A stretch of DNA of 14,037 nucleotides from Phycisphaerales bacterium UBA1926 (GTDB lineage: Bacteria > Planctomycetota > Phycisphaerae > Phycisphaerales > UBA1924). A program made the translations under genes and the position numbers. The stretch covers positions 1 to 14,037 of the forward strand of contig DDFO01000052.1 in the NCBI GenBank assembly GCA_002337215.1, in the 5' to 3' direction. Shown here in pieces: positions 8,982 through 14,037 of this stretch; position 1 is the stretch's first letter, and each line of letters starts with the position of its first letter. The notes below the pieces were generated by a model. The model made no database searches, was not told the origin of the DNA, and saw nothing but the letters and a program-made list of their open reading frames with translations.

Positions 8982-9698
8982 TCATGGATAGGTCGCCCCC
9001 GCCGCGACCAGCGTGGACTCGTGCACAGGATCGGCGATCTCGACCACCCGGTCCACGAAGATCCCGGGGGTCACGACGGTCTCGGGATCGAGCCCGCCCG
9101 CCTCGAACACCTCGGCGACCTGGACGATCGAGGTCCGCGCCGCCATCGCCATGGGCGGGCCGAAGTTGCGGGCCGTCATGTTGTAGAGCACATTCCCGTG
9201 TGTGTCGGCGGCACGCCCCTTGATGAGCGCGAAGTCCGCGGTCAGCCCGTGTTCCATCACGTACGTGCGCCCATCGAACTCGCGCTGCTCCTTGCCCTCG
9301 GCGAGCGGGGTCCCCACCGCCGCGGGCGTGAAGAACGCCGGGATGCCCGCGCCGCCCGCCCTGATCCGCTCGGCCAGCGTGCCCTGGGGCACGAGTTCGA
9401 GCGTCGTCTTCCCGCTCCTGTAGAGATCCGGGAAGACCGTCGAGTTGGCGGTCCTCGGGAACGAACAGATCACCTTCGAGACCCGGCCCGCCTTGAGCAG
9501 CGCCGCGAGACCGACCTCGCCGCTCCCGGTGTTGTTGCTGATCACCGTCAGATCCGATGCACCCTGGTCGATCAGCGCATGGATGAGTTCGACGGGGCTG
9601 CCCGCTTCGCCGAACCCGCTGACCATCACCGAGGCGCCGTCGAACACATCGGCGACCGCCTCGGCGGCACTCGATGCGCGCTTGTCGATCACAGACAC
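8982..9698 (-). CDS. 3-oxoacid CoA-transferase subunit A, PcaI-like
   Basis: This 238-residue partner of the next gene has the family motif SGFGEAGSP near residue 27. It also has VPQGTLAERIRAGGAGIPAFF, EGKE, ADFALIKG, NMTARNFGPPMAMAA and TPGIFVDRVV. The stretches ISNNTGSGEVGLAALL and CSFPR...VF..LYRSGK follow PcaI of the beta-ketoadipate pathway rather than ScoA/AtoD. The start is GTG at 9698-9696, overlapping the end of the aminomutase gene by 10 nt. An AAGG lies just before it, and the length matches PcaI from this position. The overlap points to co-transcription and translational coupling with the aminomutase. The identity of the 3-oxoacid accepted cannot be read from sequence alone. Confidence 0.92.
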   Translation of the reverse strand: MSVIDKRASSAAEAVADVFDGASVMVSGFGEAGSPVELIHALIDQGASDLTVISNNTGSGEVGLAALLKAGRVSKVICSFPRTANSTVFPDLYRSGKTTLELVPQGTLAERIRAGGAGIPAFFTPAAVGTPLAEGKEQREFDGRTYVMEHGLTADFALIKGRAADTHGNVLYNMTARNFGPPMAMAARTSIVQVAEVFEAGGLDPETVVTPGIFVDRVVEIADPVHESTLVAAGATYP

Positions 9699-11152
9699 CC
9701 GCCTTGCTGCGGAATCCCGCTCAGCACGCCGGCTTCACCCGCGTGCGCGTGCGTGCGCTCATAGTCGAACAGCCCCGCCTCGTCGAACAGCACGCGGTCG
9801 GCGTAGTCGTCGAACCACATCGCGTCCGGGTTCCGCCCCACGATGCAGACCTTGCTCAGGTGCGGCGCGTCCGCCGGGTTGCGGAGCAGCTTGAAGATCA
9901 CCACCCCGTTCTCCGCACCCTTGAGCCCGGGGATCGGCTCGTTGGTGACCGCGGCGACCTCGGTCTTGCCCAGGTAGTGCGTGATGGAGAGCCTCGCGTG
10001 CTTCTCGACCCCCGAGAGCCCCTTCTGGGACTCGTTGAGAATATTCCACACCGTCTCGATCGGCACGTTGAACGACTTGTACGCGACGATGTCGCGCCCA
10101 CAGAAGAAGTAGTGGTTCTCGCCACCGGCACGCTTGAACTCGCGCTGCAGGATCCGCAGCGCGTCCGAATCGTCGTTGATGCCCTTGATGATCGGGGCCT
10201 GGTTAAAGACAGTCATCCAGCCTCGCTTGGTGAGCTCCCGCATCGCCGCACCGGTGTCGGGGATCCACTGCAGGAACCCGTCCTTGTCGCTGAGATACTC
10301 GCCGTCCTCCCCCTTGGCAAGGATCTCATCGGGGTGCTCGAAGTGGAGCATCATGTTGATCCCCACCTCGGGGTACTTCTCGTGGAAGCTGTCGAGCATC
10401 GCGAAGAAGGTCTCGTCGAACCGCTGGGGGTAGAACGCCATCTCCTTGGTGCCGATGCGGATCGTCTCGATGCCGGCCTCCGCGAGCGCCGCGAGCCACG
10501 CGGCGATCTTGGAGTTGTTGAGCACCATCGGGTCGCCCCCCGAGAGCAGAGCCTCGCGGAGCTTCTCACGCCCGGTCTCGGGGTGTCTGCCACCGTTCTC
10601 GGCGACCAGTTTGTTGTGCGCACGGATGTAGCCGCACACCTCGGGGATCTTTGCCAGCCCCTTCTTCTTCACGGTGCCGTCGAACCGCTTGACCTCCTTG
10701 CGGGCGATGAGCTCCTCGCGGTAGCAGAACCGGCAGTGGGCCGAGCAGGTCGAGACGACGTAGAGCAGGCCCATCTCGTACTTGTGCAGCAGACCCTCGA
10801 CCGGGCTGTAGTCCATCTGGTTGCCGGGGTCTTCCGAGCCCGCGAGGTCGTTGGTCTCGTCGGGGCTCGCCTTGACGATCCGCGCGACCGAGGGGCTGGT
10901 CTTCGCGATCTCGTAGTAGTGCCTGGTCAGCTTGACGGGCATCCGCTTCTCGACGTCCCGCTCGCTGCCCTTGAGGACCTTGAGCCGGGTGACATCACCC
11001 TCGTCGTAGAAGCTGAGCATGTCCTCGGGGGCCTTCTCGTTGAAGAAGGGGGAGAGACCGTTGATGATCTCACGCTCGTACCTCGTGTCCTCCACGCTCT
11101 CAAGGAAAGCCTGTTCGCGGTCGGTGGGGACGTATGGCTGCGGCTGGATCAT
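9689..11152 (-). CDS. KamA-like radical SAM, PLP-dependent 2,3-aminomutase (divergent; substrate uncertain)
   Basis: This 487-residue protein is first in a four-gene operon. Cys136, Cys140 and Cys143 (CSAHCRFC) form the CxxxCxxC site for the 4Fe-4S/SAM cluster. ALLSGGDPMVL (201-211) and IRIGTKEMAFYPQR follow the KamA pattern, and Lys396 in YLGKTEV aligns with the PLP lysine. Family members move an alpha-amino group to the beta carbon. It differs from clostridial lysine 2,3-aminomutase in four ways: insertions near 180-200 and 280-300, YREE instead of TRRR after the cluster, Arg353 and Ser389 where the lysine-binding aspartates should be, and no C-terminal CxCxxC zinc site. ATG 11152 has GGAG 8 nt upstream. 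It is much longer than EpmB (EF-P lysine aminomutase). Class confident; lysine as substrate not. Confidence 0.83.
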   Translation of the reverse strand: MIQPQPYVPTDREQAFLESVEDTRYEREIINGLSPFFNEKAPEDMLSFYDEGDVTRLKVLKGSERDVEKRMPVKLTRHYYEIAKTSPSVARIVKASPDETNDLAGSEDPGNQMDYSPVEGLLHKYEMGLLYVVSTCSAHCRFCYREELIARKEVKRFDGTVKKKGLAKIPEVCGYIRAHNKLVAENGGRHPETGREKLREALLSGGDPMVLNNSKIAAWLAALAEAGIETIRIGTKEMAFYPQRFDETFFAMLDSFHEKYPEVGINMMLHFEHPDEILAKGEDGEYLSDKDGFLQWIPDTGAAMRELTKRGWMTVFNQAPIIKGINDDSDALRILQREFKRAGGENHYFFCGRDIVAYKSFNVPIETVWNILNESQKGLSGVEKHARLSITHYLGKTEVAAVTNEPIPGLKGAENGVVIFKLLRNPADAPHLSKVCIVGRNPDAMWFDDYADRVLFDEAGLFDYERTHAHAGEAGVLSGIPQQGGCL

Positions 11153-11197
11153 CGTGGAAACTCCGAAATAGAAACTCGATGGGCGTGTCTGTTACAA

Positions 11198-11207
11198 AGT
11201 GTACACT
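11198..11207. promoter_or_regulatory. Perfect 10-bp palindrome AGTGTACACT, candidate operator
   Basis: It is self-complementary, and its TACACT doubles as a possible -10 of the aminomutase operon promoter. An overlapping TACA-AAG-TGTA inverted repeat (11194-11203 area) widens the symmetry. The adjacent RpiR-type regulator is the natural candidate ligand, since this family commonly binds inverted repeats upstream of divergent target genes. Confidence 0.45.
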
Positions 11208-11208
11208 A

Positions 11209-11222
11209 CAGAGTCGGCTCTG
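11209..11222. promoter_or_regulatory. Inverted repeat CAGAG-TCGG-CTCTG, candidate operator half
   Basis: Five-base arms around a 4-nt centre directly follow the AGTGTACACT palindrome. The two centres are 13 bp apart. It would sit between the -35 and -10 of the operon promoter proposed above. Confidence 0.4.
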
Positions 11223-11228
11223 CAACAA

Positions 11229-11261
11229 TTTGGTCATCAGGCGAACTGAACTTTGGTCATC
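11229..11261 (+). repeat. Two direct copies of TTTGGTCATC, 23 bp apart
   Basis: Identical 10-mers lie at 11229-11238 and 11252-11261. The second contains the TTG start codon of the regulator. They may be a regulator binding pair or chance. An in-frame TGA at 11247-11249 excludes an upstream start from the first copy. Confidence 0.4.
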
Positions 11262-12080
11262 GAACACCTCATCGCGAAAGTCGGCACCCGGCTGACCCCC
11301 ACCGAACGCCGGATCGCCGAAACCGTCATCGCGGACCCCACCCTGCTCGCGTTCGGGTCGGTATCGGACCTCGCCGAGCGCGTCGGCACGAGCCGGCCCT
11401 CGATCGTCCGCTTCGCGACGAAGCTCGGCTTCAGTGGTTATCCGGACCTTCAGTCCCACGCCCGCGAGGGTGTGTCCGAGCAGTTGTCTCGACCGACCGA
11501 GCGGATCCGTAGTCACCAACGCGACGCGATCCCAGTCCGAACGGACATCGCCGACGCCCTCGAGCACGTCTTTGAGGCGCTGCCTGCCGAGAAAGCAGCG
11601 TCGCTGGCCGCCCCGATCGCGGGTGCCCGCCACGTCTGGGTGCTCTCGGGAGAAACGTCGCGTGCCGGCGCATACGCGTTGCAGAGCGGGCTCTCGATGG
11701 TCCGCCCCGCGGTCCAGATCGTCAGTGAGCACGCTGTTGGCCGGGAACTGAGCAGCGCGACCCCCGAGGACGCGGCGGTTGTCTTCGACTTCGCCCGCTA
11801 TCGCCGGCACGCGATCACCGCGACGCGGACGCTCGCAGCGATGGGCGTGCCGATCATCGCGATCACGGACGGCCCGCTCTCCCCGCTCGCGACGCTCACG
11901 CCCCACTGGTGCGCCTTGCGGATCCCAGCGGTGGGCCCGTTTGACAGTTCGGTTCCCGCTGTCGCGGCGGCGGAACTGCTCGTCGCGGCGGTTGTCGAGA
12001 AACTGGGAGACACGGCCCGCGACCGACTCGACCGACTCGAGCACCTCTGGCAGACCACCGGGACGTTTTTCTCGGAATGA
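11253..12080 (+). CDS. MurR/RpiR-family transcriptional regulator (HTH plus SIS domain)
   Basis: The 275 residues match the family's usual length. The N-terminal HTH domain has LTPTERRIAETVIADP (14-29) and the recognition region SVSDLAERVGTSRPSIVRFATKLGF (36-60 in all; quoted in parts: SVSDLAERVGTS, RPSIVRFATKLGF). The C-terminal SIS domain (about 115-250) has VWVLSGETSRAGA and PIIAITDGPLSPLA, the fold that senses phosphosugars or other small ligands. The start is TTG at 11253. An in-frame TGA at 11247 leaves no earlier option, and the N-terminus matches relatives from here. No strong ribosome binding site is visible. It is transcribed divergently from the aminomutase operon and is the likely local regulator, probably a repressor. 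The ligand is unknown. An amino-acid pathway would be an unusual target for this mostly sugar-linked family. Confidence 0.9.
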   Translation: MVIEHLIAKVGTRLTPTERRIAETVIADPTLLAFGSVSDLAERVGTSRPSIVRFATKLGFSGYPDLQSHAREGVSEQLSRPTERIRSHQRDAIPVRTDIADALEHVFEALPAEKAASLAAPIAGARHVWVLSGETSRAGAYALQSGLSMVRPAVQIVSEHAVGRELSSATPEDAAVVFDFARYRRHAITATRTLAAMGVPIIAITDGPLSPLATLTPHWCALRIPAVGPFDSSVPAVAAAELLVAAVVEKLGDTARDRLDRLEHLWQTTGTFFSE

Positions 12081-12163
12081 CCGGACTTCGAGCAGAGACT
12101 GGGATCGTGGCGCACGGGCGCCCCCTGGATTCCCCGTGATCCGGGTGCTGAAAACGCCGATGT

Positions 12164-12169
12164 TATGAT
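12164..12169 (+). promoter_or_regulatory. Possible -10 element TATGAT ahead of the sigma factor gene
   Basis: TATGAT matches five of six bases of the sigma-70 -10 consensus, but no -35 is recognisable at 16-18 bp upstream. The 12081-12177 gap also holds a wobble-containing hairpin, described under rejected items. Confidence 0.25.
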
Positions 12170-12234
12170 GAGCCGGAGTGAATCCGGACAGGGACGCGAC
12201 GCGGCCCGAAGGGGACACCAACGGGAGGCAGCGC

Positions 12235-12810
12235 GTGAACGGGCCATCGGAACACGGGGGCGACGCGTCACCGGGCATCTCCGAGGAAACCTATCGCGGG
12301 TTCCGCGCGATCGCGGCCGAGTACCTGAGACGCGAGCGGGCGGACCACACGCTCCAGCCGACGGCGCTGGTCAACGAGGCGTATGTCCGGCTCGGTCGCA
12401 TGTCTGGATTCGCGGACCGGCAGCACTTTGTGGCGTCGTTCGCGCGCGCGATGCGGAACATTCTGGTTGACCACGCACGCGCACGCAACGCGCTGAAACG
12501 GGGCGGTCCGGTCACGATCCGCGTCGCCGGCGGGCAGCAGGCCGAGCCGAAGGCGGACGGCCCGAACGCCGATCCGGTCGATCTGATCGAGCTCGACGAC
12601 GCGCTGGATCGGCTCGAGCGGCTCGACGAACGGCAGGCACGGGTGGTGGAACTGCGGTTCTTCGGGGGCTTGGGCGTGCGCGAGACCGCGGGCCTGCTCG
12701 GGGTCTCCGATCGGACGGTCGAATCCGACTGGCGCGTCGCGCGGGCATGGCTGCAACGCGAGTTGCGGGGAGACGCACGCGGGGATGGATCCGGGGAGCC
12801 CGAGCCGTGA
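12235..12810 (+). CDS. ECF-type RNA polymerase sigma factor (planctomycete kinase-linked family)
   Basis: From this start the protein has 191 residues. Region 2 spans about 20-85, with HTLQPTALVNEAYVRL (38-53), the hallmark of the ECF-like family frequent in Planctomycetes, and MRNILVDHARAR. Region 4 spans about 120-176, with LDERQARVVELRFFGGL and the HTH VRETAGLLGVSDRTVESDW. GTG 12235 is preceded by GGGAGG at 6 nt, a better site than GTG 12178 in the same frame, where GGAG touches the start. The longer form would have 210 residues. Its stop overlaps the kinase start (GTGA), so the two are translated together. In planctomycetes such sigma factors are commonly paired with Ser/Thr kinases, and control by phosphorylation is plausible. 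No anti-sigma factor gene is seen. Confidence 0.9.
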   Translation: MNGPSEHGGDASPGISEETYRGFRAIAAEYLRRERADHTLQPTALVNEAYVRLGRMSGFADRQHFVASFARAMRNILVDHARARNALKRGGPVTIRVAGGQQAEPKADGPNADPVDLIELDDALDRLERLDERQARVVELRFFGGLGVRETAGLLGVSDRTVESDWRVARAWLQRELRGDARGDGSGEPEP

Positions 12811-14037
12811 CCGACCCCAAAGATCACAACCCTGATCCGTCGGGCGACCGCACCCACCACCGGCGGGTCTCGGACGTCCTCGCCTCGGCGTTGGATCGAC
12901 CAGAGACCGATCGGGTCCCGTTTGTGCGTGATGCCTGCGCGGGCGAGCCGGCGGTGCTCCGCGACGTGCTCGAACTGCTCGGTGCCGACAGCGAGGCTCA
13001 CGGATTTCTCGACGGGACCCCGGTGGTCGACGTCGACGATCTGGACGTTCTCGTGTCGGGGCAAGGGCTCCCCGAGATCGCGGGGTTCCGCGTGCTCCGC
13101 CGGATCGGCGAGGGCGGGATGGGCAGCGTGTTCGAGGCCGAGCAGGCGACGCCGAGGCGGAGGGTCGCGATCAAGGTGCTCCGCGGGCTCGAGCGGTCGC
13201 GCGAGGCATTGCGGCGGTTCCGGTTCGAGTCCGAGGTGCTCGCCCGGCTCCGGCACCCCGGCATCGCGCAGATCTACGAGGCCGGGACCTATACCGACGC
13301 GGCCGGCGGAGAACGGCCCTACTTCGCGATGGAGTATGTCGAGGACTCGACGCCGATCTCGGTCTATGCGGACCGCTCGGGGCTCGACGCGCACGCGCGA
13401 GCCGGGCTCTTTGTCGATGTGTGCAACGCGGTGCACGCGGGGCATCAACGCGGGGTGATCCACCGGGATCTGAAGCCTGGAAATATCCTGGTGGACAACG
13501 CGGGCCGGGTGAAGATCATCGATTACGGGGTCGCGCGGGTCACGGCGGGCGATTCGCTGGCGCCGTCGCTGGAGGCGAGGACGATCGCGGGCGGGCTTGT
13601 CGGCACGGTTCGGTACATGAGCCCCGAGCAGGTCGGGGGCGATCCCGACGCGATCGACGCGCGCACGGACGTGTACGCGCTCGGCGTCGTCCTCTACGAA
13701 CTGCTGACGGGGCGGGCGCCCTACGACCTCGCGCGGACGTCGGTCGCGAACGCGGCGCGGATCATCGAATCGCAGGAGCCGGCCCGGCCCTCGTCGGTCG
13801 ATCGGGACCTGCGCGGGGACGCGGAGGCGATCTTACTGCGCGCGCTCGAGAAGGACCCGGACGCTCGGTACGCGTCGGCGTCGGCGTTCGCGGCGGATCT
13901 CGAGCGGTGGCTGGGCGACCGCCCGGTGGAGGCGCGGGCGGGGACGACGGTGTACCTGCTCCGGAAGTTCGCCCGCCGGCACCGGGGGGCGACGGCGGCG
14001 GCGCTGGTCGCGGCGCGCCCGGTGTTGCGCGATCCCG
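12807..14037 (+). CDS. Hanks-type serine/threonine protein kinase (partial, runs off the window)
   Basis: The frame is open for 410 codons from GTG 12807 to the edge. A helical N-terminal segment typical of planctomycete kinases (about 20-70) precedes the kinase domain (about 93-368). Visible are the glycine loop IGEGGMGSVFEAE (100-112), Lys123 in VAIK, HRDLKPGN with catalytic Asp221, the metal-binding loop as DYG (Asp239) instead of DFG, GTVRYMSPEQ (266-275) and DVYALGVVLYELLTG. All residues needed for catalysis are present. Relatives continue with RKFxRRH followed by a membrane helix and often TPR or WD repeats. Here RKFARRHRGATAAALVAA is visible, but the last ten codons (RPVLRDP) are not hydrophobic. 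GTGA overlap with the sigma gene implies a shared operon and probably a shared signalling circuit. Confidence 0.92.
   Translation, partial: MTDPKDHNPDPSGDRTHHRRVSDVLASALDRPETDRVPFVRDACAGEPAVLRDVLELLGADSEAHGFLDGTPVVDVDDLDVLVSGQGLPEIAGFRVLRRIGEGGMGSVFEAEQATPRRRVAIKVLRGLERSREALRRFRFESEVLARLRHPGIAQIYEAGTYTDAAGGERPYFAMEYVEDSTPISVYADRSGLDAHARAGLFVDVCNAVHAGHQRGVIHRDLKPGNILVDNAGRVKIIDYGVARVTAGDSLAPSLEARTIAGGLVGTVRYMSPEQVGGDPDAIDARTDVYALGVVLYELLTGRAPYDLARTSVANAARIIESQEPARPSSVDRDLRGDAEAILLRALEKDPDARYASASAFAADLERWLGDRPVEARAGTTVYLLRKFARRHRGATAAALVAARPVLRDP

Larger units (their letters stand above)
11153..11252. promoter_or_regulatory. Divergent promoter/operator region between the aminomutase operon and the RpiR-type regulator
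   Basis: This 100-bp, relatively AT-rich gap is the only space for both promoters. Reading the minus strand, TTGCAG, a 16-bp spacer and TACACT make a plausible -35/-10 pair for the operon. The -10 would lie inside the AGTGTACACT palindrome and the spacer inside the CAGAG-CTCTG repeat. A repressor bound there would block the operon. No good -35/-10 pair was found for the regulator. Confidence 0.5.

Noticed and set aside
9689..11152. EpmB (EF-P lysine aminomutase) as identity of the aminomutase
   Set aside because: EpmB is much shorter and acts on elongation factor P. This protein is 487 residues and shares an operon with CoA-transferase and aminotransferase genes.
9674..11512. A 612-codon plus-strand frame
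   Set aside because: Antisense to the aminomutase gene and crosses the divergent promoter. The opposite strand has the radical SAM motif and PLP lysine.
12124..12145. Hairpin CCTGGAT-8 nt-ATCCGGG after the regulator gene
   Set aside because: The stem needs a T-G wobble and is followed by TGCTGAAAAC, with no U-tract. It is too weak to call a terminator.
12291..13463. A 390-codon minus-strand frame
   Set aside because: Antisense to the sigma factor and kinase genes, both of which carry clear family motifs in the plus frames.

Overview
The DNA is GC-rich, and most bases between 5.6 and 14 kb lie in tightly packed coding frames. The best taxonomic guess is a planctomycete, perhaps from the Phycisphaerae. 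This rests on three things: an ECF sigma factor of the 'HTLQPTALVNEAY' type directly coupled to a Hanks-type Ser/Thr kinase, a giant LamG/RTX surface protein with an N-terminal LEDRILFSG motif, and the composition. It is an inference, since no rRNA or tRNA gene was seen.

Layout. (1) Positions 1-5406, minus strand: the first 1802 codons of a giant calcium-binding repeat protein (RTX arrays, a beta-solenoid-like repeat block, two LamG modules, cadherin-like domains), running off the left edge. (2) 5407-5667: a divergent intergenic region with nested inverted repeats. (3) 5668-6873, plus strand: a PcaF-like thiolase. (4) 6872-6890: a hairpin shared by two convergent genes. (5) 11152-6895, minus strand: a four-gene operon in the order KamA-like radical-SAM aminomutase, PcaI-like and PcaJ-like CoA-transferase subunits, and class III aminotransferase. 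(6) 11153-11252: a divergent promoter region with palindromes. (7) 11253-12080, plus strand: a MurR/RpiR-family regulator. (8) 12235-14037, plus strand: an ECF sigma factor and a Ser/Thr kinase that runs off the right edge.

How the genes fit together. The five enzymes between 5.67 and 11.15 kb form a complete chemical route. A 2,3-aminomutase moves the alpha-amino group to the beta carbon. A beta-amino-acid-type transaminase turns the beta-amine into a beta-ketone. A 3-oxoacid CoA-transferase activates it, and a thiolase cuts it to acetyl-CoA plus a shortened acyl-CoA. The CoA-transferase and thiolase look most like the beta-ketoadipate enzymes PcaI, PcaJ and PcaF. The aminomutase has Arg and Ser where classical lysine 2,3-aminomutase has the two Asp residues that hold the lysine side chain. 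I therefore favour an acidic substrate such as 2-aminoadipate (giving 3-oxoadipate, then succinyl-CoA and acetyl-CoA), with lysine or glutamate as alternatives. The RpiR-type protein is the likely local regulator. The sigma/kinase pair and the surface protein appear to be unrelated neighbours.
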